Assembly (NCBI GenBank): GCA_947591475.1
Contig: CANQDE010000001.1
Span: 62,001 to 126,000 of the forward strand
Length of the DNA stretch: 64,000 bases
DNA from: an uncultured Alistipes sp.
GTDB lineage: Bacteria; Bacteroidota; Bacteroidia; Bacteroidales; Rikenellaceae
Direction of reading: 5' to 3'
Below the pieces are notes generated by a model, which saw nothing but the letters and a program-made list of their open reading frames with translations, did no database searches and was not told where the DNA came from. The translations under genes and the position numbers were made by a program. Shown in pieces: positions 39,805-49,601 of this stretch. Numbering within the stretch: the first letter of the stretch is position 1; each line of letters starts with the position of its first letter.

Positions 39805-40821
39805 ATGGATATGAAACGGATTGGTTTACTGTTCCTTACGGTCTCTTTGGCCTGTCTCCTGCGACCTGCTTTCGCCGCTGAAACGGCCGACGGCCCTACG
39901 ATTGCACCGGTCGTCGCTGCGACCGAGACGCAGGCGCCTGACGATGCCGATTCGATTGCGCATTCGTTGGACGTGCACACCATAGTCATTTCGGCGGTGC
40001 AGCCAGCCGTGGAACAAAACGTGCAACAAGAAGATGCGCCGCAGCAGAGTGCACCGTCGGACGTGCAGCCTGCACCGGTGCCGGAAGAAAAGCCGCGTAA
40101 ACAGCGCTTCCTTCCCGTCCGGCGACGGATGGACCGCGAAATCAACAAGGTCAAATATGTCTACAAGGGTGAGATGATGATGGGCCTAACCGCATCGTAC
40201 GGTACGCTGTCGAGCGACGACACCGATTTCATGGTCGTTCTGGACAACATCAACGCCGACGGAACCATCGCTACGGTGAAGCCCTTTTTCGGTTATTTCT
40301 ATCGGAACAACCGTTGTCTCGGCGTTCGGTTCGGTTATACCTATGTCGATGCGACGCTCAATGCCGGAGCGCGGTTCGATTTGGGCGAGGGGAACGACGT
40401 CTCGTTCGATATTCCCTACATCGGCGCCAAGAGCAACAACTATTCGTTCGGTATTTTCCACCGCACCTATGCGGGGCTCGACCCGAAAGGGCGTTTCGGC
40501 CTGTTCGCTGAGGTGGAATTGTCGATGGCATCCGGCAAGTCGGAATTCACCTACGAATCGGGCGGCGAGAACAAGACGACTTACAGCGAAAACCTGCAAG
40601 CGAAGTTTTCGTTCAACCCGGGAGCGGCCGTCTATATCTTCCCGAATGTCTGCGCGACGCTTTCGTTCGGGTTGGGCGGCATCCAGTACACGCATGTTAC
40701 GCAGAAGGATGCCGAAGGCAACAAGATCGGTTCGCGTACGGCTTCGAAGATGCGTTTCCGGCTCAATCTGGCCGCTATCAATATCGGGTTGAACGTGCAT
40801 TTGTGGAACAAGAAAAAGTGA
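39805..40821 (+). CDS. Outer-membrane beta-barrel-like protein (paralog 2)
   Basis: Signal peptide MDMKRIGLLFLTVSLACLLRPAFAAE, linker, barrel-like strands (GEMMMGLTASYGTLSSDDTDFMVVLDNINADGTIATVKPFFGYFYRNNRCLGVRFGYTYVDATLNAGARFDLG... AAINIGLNVHLW). Confidence 0.75.
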   Translation: MDMKRIGLLFLTVSLACLLRPAFAAETADGPTIAPVVAATETQAPDDADSIAHSLDVHTIVISAVQPAVEQNVQQEDAPQQSAPSDVQPAPVPEEKPRKQRFLPVRRRMDREINKVKYVYKGEMMMGLTASYGTLSSDDTDFMVVLDNINADGTIATVKPFFGYFYRNNRCLGVRFGYTYVDATLNAGARFDLGEGNDVSFDIPYIGAKSNNYSFGIFHRTYAGLDPKGRFGLFAEVELSMASGKSEFTYESGGENKTTYSENLQAKFSFNPGAAVYIFPNVCATLSFGLGGIQYTHVTQKDAEGNKIGSRTASKMRFRLNLAAINIGLNVHLWNKKK

Positions 40822-40827
40822 GGGAGG

Positions 40828-42588
40828 ATGTGTCGTATGAATTGGTATCGAATTATTCGTTTACTCGTTGCCGGAGCCGTTTCGGCTGGGATGTCGGTGG
40901 GGTGTGTCGAAAACGACCTGCCGTTGCCGACGATTACCGTGAATATCGCCGAAATCGAGGGCGAAGGCTTCACGATCAAGGAACTCGATGTCGTGAACCG
41001 GTCGTTAGTGCTTACGCTCGACGAACGCACCGATATTCGCAACGTGCAAATCGATCGCGTCGGTTATTCGATTGTGCCGCACAATGTCAGCACCAACCTC
41101 GATCTCGATGCCGCTTTGGGCGAAGTAACCTCTACGGTCGAGTTCCCCGGGACGTTCGATATGCGGGGGCCGATTCGCATGAAGTTGTCGCTTTACGAGG
41201 ATTTCGATTGGACGATCAGCGCCGAACAGACGATCGACCGGCGGTTCCGCGTGGCCGGACAGGTCGGACAGCCGGTCTTCGACGTGGCCAACCATATCGC
41301 TATCGCCTATGTCGCCAAGAATGCCGACCGGTCGCATGTCTCCATCGAGGAGCTGCGTCTGGAACCCGATGGCATCACGACCTATTGGCCGACGGTGGAG
41401 GAGTTGACCAAAAAAGATTTCGCCGAATCGATGCGTTTCGTCGAAGTTACCTGCCACGGACGTACGGAGCAGTGGATAATTCGCATCGAGCCGACCGATA
41501 AGAACGTCGAAATGCCCGCTTTGCCGCAGGATAATGCGTGGCCTGGGGTGATTTGGCTCTACGGTAAGGGCGTCGAGGGATTGCCGATGGGCTTCCGTTA
41601 TCGCGTGAAGAGCAGCGATACGAAGGCCGACGAGGAGGCCGCATGGTCGGAAGTGCCTGCCGAACAGATTACGATTACGGGCGGCAGTTTCAGCGGTTAT
41701 CTCAACCGCGAACCCGATACGGCCTACGAGTTCAAGGCCTATTGCGGCGACGATGAAACCGATGTATTCGAGGTTGCAGCCGAGCCGGCACCGCCGCAGG
41801 TGCCGAACAGCAGTTTCGAGGAGTGGAGCGAGTCGGAGAAGGGCATCGTTTACCCCTATGCCGCCGGAGCCGAACCCTATTGGGGTACCGGCAACATGGG
41901 TGCCGCCTTGGCAAACGAGACGCTTACGCAGGCGTGCGATCCGCGTCCGGGTTCATCGGGCCAGCACGGGGCGCATCTCAAATCGAAATTCGCCAATGTC
42001 GTGGGTATCGGCAAATTCGCTGCCGGCAACATCTTTACGGGCACCTACGTTGCCACCGATGGCACGAACGGCCTGCTGACCTTCGGACGGAAGTTCACGG
42101 CACGGCCTACCGCGATGCGGCTTTGGGTGAAATACAAGGGCGGCGCCATCGATTATGCCGGCAAAAATACGCCGGCCGGCATCGGAATCGGTTCGCCCGA
42201 CAACGGCAGCATCTATATCGCCTTGGGAACGTGGAAAAAAGAGGATTACGGCGTAGTTCCGGCCGACGTGCCCAAATACGGCGGGCAGTTGCTTGGCACG
42301 GACGATTCGCCGGTCTGCATTGCGACGCGCAACATCGCTTCGTTGTTCAAGTCCACGGGGCCGGATGTGGTCGGTTACGGTGAATGCAACTTGGTCGACG
42401 ACATCGACGAGTGGACGCAGTTGACTATTCCGATCAAATACACGACGACGGACATCGAACCGACGAATCTGTTGATTGTTTGTGCTTCGTCGCGTTGGGG
42501 CGATTACTTCACGGGCAGCACCCGCAGCGAAATGTGGATCGACGACATCGAATTGGTCTACGAATACGTCGGCGATCCGCTTAAATAA
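40828..42588 (+). CDS. PCMD-domain-like lipoprotein
   Basis: Lipobox SAGMSVGCVENDLP; C-terminal VPNSSFEEWSE...YWGTGNMG...NIFTGTYV...CASSRWGDYFTGSTRSEMWIDDIELVYEY. Confidence 0.7.
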   Translation: MCRMNWYRIIRLLVAGAVSAGMSVGCVENDLPLPTITVNIAEIEGEGFTIKELDVVNRSLVLTLDERTDIRNVQIDRVGYSIVPHNVSTNLDLDAALGEVTSTVEFPGTFDMRGPIRMKLSLYEDFDWTISAEQTIDRRFRVAGQVGQPVFDVANHIAIAYVAKNADRSHVSIEELRLEPDGITTYWPTVEELTKKDFAESMRFVEVTCHGRTEQWIIRIEPTDKNVEMPALPQDNAWPGVIWLYGKGVEGLPMGFRYRVKSSDTKADEEAAWSEVPAEQITITGGSFSGYLNREPDTAYEFKAYCGDDETDVFEVAAEPAPPQVPNSSFEEWSESEKGIVYPYAAGAEPYWGTGNMGAALANETLTQACDPRPGSSGQHGAHLKSKFANVVGIGKFAAGNIFTGTYVATDGTNGLLTFGRKFTARPTAMRLWVKYKGGAIDYAGKNTPAGIGIGSPDNGSIYIALGTWKKEDYGVVPADVPKYGGQLLGTDDSPVCIATRNIASLFKSTGPDVVGYGECNLVDDIDEWTQLTIPIKYTTTDIEPTNLLIVCASSRWGDYFTGSTRSEMWIDDIELVYEYVGDPLK

Positions 42589-42627
42589 GAAGATGGTCGA
42601 TTTATCCGCGAAACATCCTCAAATACA

Positions 42628-42660
42628 AACGTTTTGTCCTGTTGGACAGAACGTTTTTTT
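42628..42660 (+). terminator. Intrinsic terminator at the end of the surface-lipoprotein locus
   Basis: aacgttttgtcc-tgtt-ggacagaacgtt followed by T tract (one G:T pair). Confidence 0.8.
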
Positions 42661-42666
42661 GTGGAC

Positions 42667-42736
42667 GCAGCCTGCGGGGCACGCTGTGCGGGCCTCCGCT
42701 GCGGGAGGCTGCGGCCCGCGCGGCTCTGCGAGCCGC
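42667..42736 (+). repeat. Interspersed hairpin repeat family A, copy A2
   Basis: gcagcctgcggggcacgctgtgcgggcctccgctgcgggaggctgcggcccgcgcggctctgcgagccgc. Confidence 0.8.
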
Positions 42737-42842
42737 ATTTTTATTAACTGGTACGAGGCACGTCGTTTTCGGGTAAAAGAGAAAGGGCCGGCAGCGAAAA
42801 AAAGGGTCGAGAGCAAGGAGCGGCCGAACGCGCTAATAAAAA

Positions 42843-44621
42843 TTACTGCTGGATTTTCACCAACTGTTGGCGATAGGCATTCAGAATCCGCGATTTCGAA
42901 ATGAAACCCAAATAGCGCCCCTGCTTGTCTACGACCGGCAGCATCCATGTGCGTTTGTCATCGAATTTCGCCATCACGCTTTGGATGGATTCGTGAGCCA
43001 GAATCCGGTCGGGCGGTTGGATCATGTAGTGTGAAATGGGATTGCCGTACTTTTCCCGATTGAACATGTCGCGGCGCAGGTCATCCAATTGCACGACGCC
43101 TAACAGCATGCCGAAATTGTCGATGACCGGAAATATGTTGCGGTGGGCTGTGGCGATGATGTGCACGATGTCGCCCAACGTGAACCCCTCCTTGATGCGC
43201 AGGAAATCGGTCTCCATCAGATCTTCCAGTTTCAGAAATACGAAAACCGATTGGTCTTTGTCGTGCGTCAGCAGTTCGCCCTTCTGACGCAGTTGCTTGG
43301 TGTAGATGGAGTCGGGGTTGAGGTAATAATCCACCGTGAACGAGATGCAGGCCGTAATCATCAGCGGAATGAACAGCCCGTAGCCGCTCGACAGTTCGGC
43401 AATCAGGAAAATCGAGGTCAGCGGGGCATTCATCACGCCCGACATGACGCCCGCCATACCTACAAGCGTGAACGAGACGATCGGTACGTTCCAGTGGAAC
43501 AGTGCGTTGCAGATGAGGGCCAGCGTAGCTCCCGTGAATCCACCGACGAAAAGCGACGGGGCGAACGTTCCGCCCACGCCTCCGGCCGCCGTGGTGGCCG
43601 CCATCGCTACGGTTTTGAAGAGCATCGTGGCGACGATGAACAGGATGACCACCCACTCGATATGGCTGAACCGATAGAACAGCGAATTGTTGAACAGCTC
43701 TTCGGCTTTGCCGTGCATGAGGGTCGTCAGTCCTTCGTAGCCTTCGCCGTAGAGGGGCGGGAAGACGAAAATCAGCACGCCGAGGATGGCTCCTCCCAAC
43801 AGCCATTTTTTGTATTGTTTGTCGAATTTGCGGAAGATGCCGCCGATGTAGGAGTTCATCGAGGTGAAATACCACGACATCAAGCCGCACAGCCCGCCGA
43901 GCAGGATGTAGAGCGGAATCTGCCACAGTTCGAATGCGTCGGACGGGGCCAGTACGACCGCCAGAATCGGGTCGAAGCCCCGCAGCATGAAGGCCATGGT
44001 CGTCGCGGTAACGGAGGCGATCACCAGCGGAATGACCGAGCCGGCCGTGATGTCGAGCATCAGAATTTCCAGCACGAAGACCACGCCCGTGATGGGCGCT
44101 TTGAAGATAGCGGCCAAGGCGGCACCTGCGCCGCAGCACAGCAACAGGGTCAGATGTTTGTAGTTGAGCCGCACCAATCGTCCGATGTTCGAACCGATTG
44201 CGGCGCCCGTCAGCACGATAGGGGCCTCGGGCCCGACCGAACCGCCGAATCCGATGGTCGCGGCGCCTCCGACGACCGACGTCCAACAGTTGTGGCGTGC
44301 GATGTTCGAATCGCGTTGCGACATGGCGTAGAGCACGCGCGTTACGCCCTCAGCGATGTTGTCGCGGACGATGTATTTCACGAACAGCGTCGCTAAAATG
44401 ACGCCCACGATCGGATAGATCAGGAAGAGGAAATGCGCGCTGTCGACCGGAAACCAGTTCGTCAGTCCGTTTTTGATGGCGTAGAGCAGCACCTCGAACA
44501 CGTAGGTGGCCAATCCGGCGCATATACCGACCACGACCGCCAGAATCATCATGATTTGGTTGTCGTTCAGCCGCCGCGTCAGGCGGAAGAAGTAGCGGTA
44601 TATGCGGTCGGTTCGTTTCAT
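42843..44621 (-). CDS. ClC-family chloride channel/transporter with C-terminal CBS pair
   Basis: [78 protein letters not shown] domains at C-terminus. Confidence 0.93.
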   Translation of the reverse strand: MKRTDRIYRYFFRLTRRLNDNQIMMILAVVVGICAGLATYVFEVLLYAIKNGLTNWFPVDSAHFLFLIYPIVGVILATLFVKYIVRDNIAEGVTRVLYAMSQRDSNIARHNCWTSVVGGAATIGFGGSVGPEAPIVLTGAAIGSNIGRLVRLNYKHLTLLLCCGAGAALAAIFKAPITGVVFVLEILMLDITAGSVIPLVIASVTATTMAFMLRGFDPILAVVLAPSDAFELWQIPLYILLGGLCGLMSWYFTSMNSYIGGIFRKFDKQYKKWLLGGAILGVLIFVFPPLYGEGYEGLTTLMHGKAEELFNNSLFYRFSHIEWVVILFIVATMLFKTVAMAATTAAGGVGGTFAPSLFVGGFTGATLALICNALFHWNVPIVSFTLVGMAGVMSGVMNAPLTSIFLIAELSSGYGLFIPLMITACISFTVDYYLNPDSIYTKQLRQKGELLTHDKDQSVFVFLKLEDLMETDFLRIKEGFTLGDIVHIIATAHRNIFPVIDNFGMLLGVVQLDDLRRDMFNREKYGNPISHYMIQPPDRILAHESIQSVMAKFDDKRTWMLPVVDKQGRYLGFISKSRILNAYRQQLVKIQQ

Positions 44622-45748
44622 CGTGCGTTTTTCAGCGCATATGCTTTCGCTTGGCTTTCGATGAGCGCGGCATCGGCGAAATAGTCGATTTTCATGGCCG
44701 CACGTACCTCTTCGAGCGTTTGCGATGCGGCCTTGCGGGCCGTTTCGGAGCCGCGGCGCAGGATTTCGTAGACCTCGCCGATGCGGCCTTCGTAGTATTT
44801 GCGGCGTTCGCGGATGGGATCGAGCGTCTCGTTGAGGATGGCGATCAAGAATTTTTTCACCTTCACGTCGCCCAGCCCGCCGCGGCGATAGTGCGCTTTC
44901 AGCTCATCGAGCGATGCGTATTCGGGCAGGTAACGCAAAAAGTGTTCCGGAGTGCAAAATGCGTCGAGGTAGGTGAAGACCGTGTTGCCTTCGATTTTGC
45001 CCGGGTCTTCCACCCGCAGATGATCGGGGTCGGTGTACATGCCCATCACCTTCTTTTTCACCTCGTCGGCCGTGTCCGAAAGATAGATGCAGTTGCCCAG
45101 CGACTTGGACATTTTCGCCTTGCCGTCCGTACCCGGAAGCCGTTGGCAAGCGGCGTTGTCCGGCAGCAGGATTTCCGGCATGACGAGCGTTTCGCCGTAG
45201 ACCGTATTGAATTTGTGGACGATTTCGCGGGCTTGTTCGACCATCGGTTCTTGGTCGTCGCCGGTCGGCACGGTCGTCGCCTTGAAGGCCGTGATGTCCG
45301 ACGCTTGGCTGATGGGGTAAGTGAAGAACCCGACCGGGATGCCCTGTTTCTGTTGTGTGTCGCCCTCGACAGCGCTTTCCGAAAAGCCGCGCAGTTGGAT
45401 TTCCGCCTTGACCGTCGGGTTCCTCTGTAACCGTTGGACCGTTACCAAGTTCATATAATAAAATGCCAGCTCGCACAGCTCCGGCACCTGCGACTGGATG
45501 AAGAGGGTCGATTTCGTCGGGTCGAGACCCACCGACAGGTAGTCGAGCGCCACTTCGATGATATTCTGACGTACTTTTTCCGGATTGTCGGCATTGTCGG
45601 TAAGTGCCTGCGCATCGGCGATCATGATGTAGATGCGTTCGAACTCGCCCGAGTTCTGCAGCTCCACGCGCCGGCGCAGCGAGCCGACGAAATGTCCCAA
45701 ATGCAACCGTCCGGTGGGGCGGTCGCCCGTCAATATGATTTTTTTCAT
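44618..45748 (-). CDS. trpS: Tryptophan--tRNA ligase
   Basis: [31 protein letters not shown]...; KMSKS motif ([18 protein letters not shown]). ATG at 45748; track ORF is over-extended. Confidence 0.95.
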   Translation of the reverse strand: MKKIILTGDRPTGRLHLGHFVGSLRRRVELQNSGEFERIYIMIADAQALTDNADNPEKVRQNIIEVALDYLSVGLDPTKSTLFIQSQVPELCELAFYYMNLVTVQRLQRNPTVKAEIQLRGFSESAVEGDTQQKQGIPVGFFTYPISQASDITAFKATTVPTGDDQEPMVEQAREIVHKFNTVYGETLVMPEILLPDNAACQRLPGTDGKAKMSKSLGNCIYLSDTADEVKKKVMGMYTDPDHLRVEDPGKIEGNTVFTYLDAFCTPEHFLRYLPEYASLDELKAHYRRGGLGDVKVKKFLIAILNETLDPIRERRKYYEGRIGEVYEILRRGSETARKAASQTLEEVRAAMKIDYFADAALIESQAKAYALKNAR

Positions 45749-45804
45749 GGATTCAATGAATTTGCAACAAAAATACGAAAATTTGTGCGTTGAGCGTGAA
45801 AAAG

Positions 45805-45835
45805 TTGGCGGGTATCGGTTTTTTCGATATTTTTG
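45805..45835 (+). promoter_or_regulatory. Bacteroidetes-type promoter for oxyR
   Basis: TTG 45805-45807, N20, TATTTTTG 45828-45835; oxyR ATG at 45858. Confidence 0.6.
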
Positions 45836-45857
45836 TCCGACCGAATAATCCCATATT

Positions 45858-46781
45858 ATGACTATTATCCAGCTTGAATACCTCCTCGCTGTGGCCAACT
45901 GCGGCAGCTTTTCGCTGGCGGCCGAGCATTGTTTCGTAACGCAGCCGTCGTTGAGCATGCAGGTCAAGTCGTTGGAAGAGGAGTTGGGCGTGGTGCTGCT
46001 CGACCGTTCGAAAAAGCCCGTCATCCCGACCGAAGCGGGCGAGGTCGTGCTCGAACGGGCCCGCGAGACGCTCCGTGCCTACGACTGCATCAAGGAGTCA
46101 GTTGCCGAACTCAAAGGCGAAACCGCCGGCAAGCTACGGCTCGGGGTCATTCCGACCATCGCTCCTTATTTGCTGCACAAGTTCATCCCCGCTTTCGTGC
46201 GCGATTATCCGAAGGTGGAATTGGAGATTTCGGAGATGATTACGGCCGACATCGTCGATGCGCTCAAGCGCGACCGGATCGATGCCGCGCTGGTGGCCAG
46301 CGGCACTTGCGGCGAAGGAATCGCCGAACAGGAGCTTTTCAACGACCGTTTTTTCGCCTATGTGTCGCCCGAAAACCCGCTTTACGAACGGCAGAACATC
46401 CGCATCGAGGAGATCGACTTGAAGGATTTGGTGATTTTGAGCCCGGGCAACTGCATGCGCGACCAGATTATCGAGCTATGCCAGCAGCGGCGCAGCCTGC
46501 CTGCCCATTTCACGTTCGAATCGGGGTCGCTCGACACGTTGATGCGCATCGTCGATTGCACGCAGTGCATGACCATCGTTCCCGAGATGGCGGTGGAGTA
46601 CATTCCGGCCGACCGCCGCGACCGGTTGAAGTGGCTGGCCAAGGGGGCAACGTCGCGTAAAATCGCCGTCGCCGTGCGCCGCACCTATGTGAAAACCTCC
46701 ATCATCCGTGCGCTGACCGAGACCATCCGTTCCAATGCGCCCCAACCGATCGCGATGCGGAATGGCGGAAATAATTTTTGA
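45858..46781 (+). CDS. oxyR: LysR-family regulator, OxyR-like
   Basis: [53 protein letters not shown]; redox-Cys segment [17 protein letters not shown]. Confidence 0.88.
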   Translation: MTIIQLEYLLAVANCGSFSLAAEHCFVTQPSLSMQVKSLEEELGVVLLDRSKKPVIPTEAGEVVLERARETLRAYDCIKESVAELKGETAGKLRLGVIPTIAPYLLHKFIPAFVRDYPKVELEISEMITADIVDALKRDRIDAALVASGTCGEGIAEQELFNDRFFAYVSPENPLYERQNIRIEEIDLKDLVILSPGNCMRDQIIELCQQRRSLPAHFTFESGSLDTLMRIVDCTQCMTIVPEMAVEYIPADRRDRLKWLAKGATSRKIAVAVRRTYVKTSIIRALTETIRSNAPQPIAMRNGGNNF

Positions 46782-46798
46782 TTCTGCGGAGTTATTCG

Positions 46799-46806
46799 TA
46801 TCTTTG
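46799..46806 (+). promoter_or_regulatory. -7-type box TATCTTTG, putative rsfS-ftsH promoter
   Basis: TATCTTTG immediately downstream of the oxyR stop, ~305 nt before the rsfS ATG. Confidence 0.45.
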
Positions 46807-46858
46807 ACTGCGTCAAAATGCTGCGTCGCGGAAAAAACGGATAGAAATTTTTGCGAAC

Positions 46859-46931
46859 GCAGCCTGCGGAGGTGAGCTGTGGCGAGCCTCCGCCGCCCGA
46901 AGGTTGCGGCTCGCGCGGCTCTTGGAGCCGC
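46859..46931 (+). repeat. Interspersed hairpin repeat family A, copy A3
   Basis: gcagcctgcggaggtgagctgtggcgagcctccgccgcccgaaggttgcggctcgcgcggctcttggagccgc. Confidence 0.8.
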
Positions 46932-46949
46932 CTATTGTTATTGTGCGAA

Positions 46950-47108
46950 TAACGGAGATGATTTTTGAATTGCAAAGCGGTCTGCCGCGCTAAATTAATA
47001 AGTGGAAGCGAGGATGACACTTAGAAGCAAGGTAACGATCTCTCGCACTAAATAATGGAAGCGCGGATGACGCTCGAAAGCAAAATAGCGGTCTATCGCG
47101 TTAATAAA
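46950..47108 (+). repeat. Three imperfect ~53-nt tandem units upstream of rsfS
   Basis: Units at ~46950-47002, 47003-47055 and 47056-47108; the last two both start tggaagcg(a/c)ggatgac and are 53 nt each. Confidence 0.7.
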
Positions 47109-47110
47109 AA

Positions 47111-47473
47111 ATGGATAAGAAACTGAATGTTTTGATCGAAACGATCGTCCGTGCGATCGAAGATAAAAAAGGTAAGGATATTGTATCGTTGGACTTGACG
47201 GGCGTCGACGGTGCCATCTGCTCCCATTTCGTCGTCTGCAACGCCGATTCCACGACGCAGGTCGCTGCAATCGCCGACGGCATCGACGAAAAGGTCTACG
47301 AGACGTTGGGCGAGCGGGTTTGGCGCATCGAGGGCCAGCAGAATGCCCTGTGGATCGCGATGGATTATGTCGACGTGGTCGTGCATATTTTTCAGACCGA
47401 TTTGCGCGGATTTTACAAATTGGAGGAGTTGTGGAGCGATGCGCCCATGACCCGTTACGAATACGAAGAGTAG
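47111..47473 (+). CDS. rsfS: Ribosome silencing factor RsfS
   Basis: MDKKLNVLIETIVRAIEDKKGKDIVSLDLTGVDGAICSHFVVCNADSTTQVAAIADGIDEKV...NALWIAMDYVDVVVHIFQTDLRGFYKLEELWSDAP. Confidence 0.94.
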   Translation: MDKKLNVLIETIVRAIEDKKGKDIVSLDLTGVDGAICSHFVVCNADSTTQVAAIADGIDEKVYETLGERVWRIEGQQNALWIAMDYVDVVVHIFQTDLRGFYKLEELWSDAPMTRYEYEE

Positions 47474-47486
47474 GAATAAGGAAGTT

Positions 47487-49586
47487 ATGGCAAAACAGAA
47501 CGGAACCAATAAAAATACGAAACGGCGTGCCGGAGGGGCCAAAAAAGGCGGATTTCCGCAACCCTCGATGTGGTGGATTTACGGTTTGATCGCCGCGTTC
47601 ATCCTCGGATGGTCTTTGATGGACAATACGAGCGAGTCGCCCGTCCCGAGCGATTGGGACACGGTCGAACGGATGGTCGAACAGGGCGAGGTGGCGAAAA
47701 TCGAGGTAGTGAACCGCGATCAGGCTCAGGTCTATCTGAAAGAGGGCGTCGGCGAACGCTATCGCAAGGATCCGGAGAGCGAGCAGTTCCGCCGGATGCC
47801 CGAAACTGGTGTGCAGCTCGTGTTCAACATCGGGTCGGTCGACGCTTTCCGCGAAGACCTGCGGACGGCCGAGGAGGCTTCGGGGTATACCGTGCCGGTC
47901 GTCTATAAAAACAAGTCCAACGATTGGACGAATCTGCTAATCAACCTTTTGCCGTGGGTGTTGATTATCGGCGTGTGGTTCTTCATCATGCGGTCGATGT
48001 CGCGCGGCGGCGGTGCCGGCGGCGGGGGCATCATGAATGTCGGCAAGGCCCGTGCGCAGGTGTTCGACAAGGATAACCACAAACGGGTAACGTTCAAGGA
48101 TGTAGCCGGTCTGGAAGAGGCCAAGGTCGAGGTGATGGAGATCGTCGATTTCCTCAAAAAAGCCGATAAATATCGCGAATTGGGTGCCAAGATACCCAAA
48201 GGCGCCTTGCTCGTAGGCCCTCCGGGTACGGGTAAAACCTTGTTGGCCAAGGCTGTGGCTGGCGAGGCCAATGTGCCTTTCCTGTCGATTTCGGGCTCGG
48301 ATTTCGTCGAGATGTTCGTGGGCGTGGGCGCTTCGCGCGTGCGCGACCTCTTCGAGCAGGCCAAGCAGAAGGCCCCCTGCATCGTTTTCATCGACGAAAT
48401 CGACGCCATCGGACGCGCCCGCGGCAAGAATGCCGGATTCTCGGGCAACGACGAACGGGAAAATACGCTCAACCAGCTGTTGACCGAAATGGATGGTTTC
48501 CAGACCAATACCGGCGTCATTGTCTTGGCTGCGACCAACCGCGCCGATATTCTCGACAAAGCATTGATGCGGGCCGGACGTTTCGACCGGCAAATCGAGG
48601 TCGGCCTGCCCGATGTCAAGGAACGCGAGGAGATTTTCGAGGTGCATTTGCGGCCGCTGAAACTCGATCCGCAGCTCGACCGCTCGTTCTTGGCGCGTCA
48701 GACGCCGGGTTTCTCGGGGGCCGACATCGCCAACGTCTGCAACGAGGCGGCACTCATCGCTGCCCGCAACAACAAGAAATGCGTGTCGAAGGAGGATTTC
48801 CTTGCGGCAATCGACCGAATCATCGGCGGTCTGGAACGCAAGAACAAAATCATCACCGATGCGGAAAAACGGATTATCGCCTACCACGAAGCGGGCCATG
48901 CTACGGTCAGCTGGATTCTGGAAAATGCCAGCCCGTTGATTAAGGTAACGATCATTCCGCGCGGCAAAGCGCTGGGTGCGGCGTGGTATCTGCCCGAGGA
49001 GCGGCAAATTACCACACGCGAACAGTTGATGGACGAATTGGCTGCCACGCTCGGCGGTCGGGTATCGGAACAGTTGACGTTCGGGCACGTTTCGACGGGC
49101 GCGTTGAACGATCTGGAACGGGTAACGAAACAGGCCTATGCGATGGTCGCCTACTACGGCATGAGCCGAAAAGTGGGGACGTTGAGTTTCTACGATTCGA
49201 CGGGTCAGAGCGATATGGCCTTGACGAAGCCCTATTCGGAGTTGACGGCGCAGGAGATCGACGCCGAAGCCAAACGGGTGATCGACGAGGCGTATGCGAT
49301 GGCCGAAAAAGTCCTGCGCGAACATGTCGACGGGGTGAAGGAACTCGCCGAGCTGCTGCTTGCGCGCGAGGTGGTCTTCACCGAGGACGTCGAGCGGATT
49401 TTCGGTAAACGCAAGAAGGACATCGAGCGCGAACGTCGCGAGGCCGAAGCAAAAGCCACCGAAACTGCCGGAGCTGCCTGCGAAACGACGGAAACGGCCG
49501 GATCGACCGGAACGGCCGCCGACGAAGATGCCCGAACTCCGGCCGACCCGCAACCGAAAACCTCGCCGACCGAATCCCCCGAATAA
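47487..49586 (+). CDS. ftsH: ATP-dependent zinc metalloprotease FtsH
   Basis: AAA+ ([49 protein letters not shown]), zinc motif HEAGH. Confidence 0.97.
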   Translation: MAKQNGTNKNTKRRAGGAKKGGFPQPSMWWIYGLIAAFILGWSLMDNTSESPVPSDWDTVERMVEQGEVAKIEVVNRDQAQVYLKEGVGERYRKDPESEQFRRMPETGVQLVFNIGSVDAFREDLRTAEEASGYTVPVVYKNKSNDWTNLLINLLPWVLIIGVWFFIMRSMSRGGGAGGGGIMNVGKARAQVFDKDNHKRVTFKDVAGLEEAKVEVMEIVDFLKKADKYRELGAKIPKGALLVGPPGTGKTLLAKAVAGEANVPFLSISGSDFVEMFVGVGASRVRDLFEQAKQKAPCIVFIDEIDAIGRARGKNAGFSGNDERENTLNQLLTEMDGFQTNTGVIVLAATNRADILDKALMRAGRFDRQIEVGLPDVKEREEIFEVHLRPLKLDPQLDRSFLARQTPGFSGADIANVCNEAALIAARNNKKCVSKEDFLAAIDRIIGGLERKNKIITDAEKRIIAYHEAGHATVSWILENASPLIKVTIIPRGKALGAAWYLPEERQITTREQLMDELAATLGGRVSEQLTFGHVSTGALNDLERVTKQAYAMVAYYGMSRKVGTLSFYDSTGQSDMALTKPYSELTAQEIDAEAKRVIDEAYAMAEKVLREHVDGVKELAELLLAREVVFTEDVERIFGKRKKDIERERREAEAKATETAGAACETTETAGSTGTAADEDARTPADPQPKTSPTESPE

Positions 49587-49601
49587 AACTGCTGCGATAC
49601 C

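Noticed and set aside
42619-42948. - strand ORF with EPRGPQPPAAEARTACPAGC, similar to 46685-47020
   Set aside because: Translation of family A repeats; no independent coding evidence.
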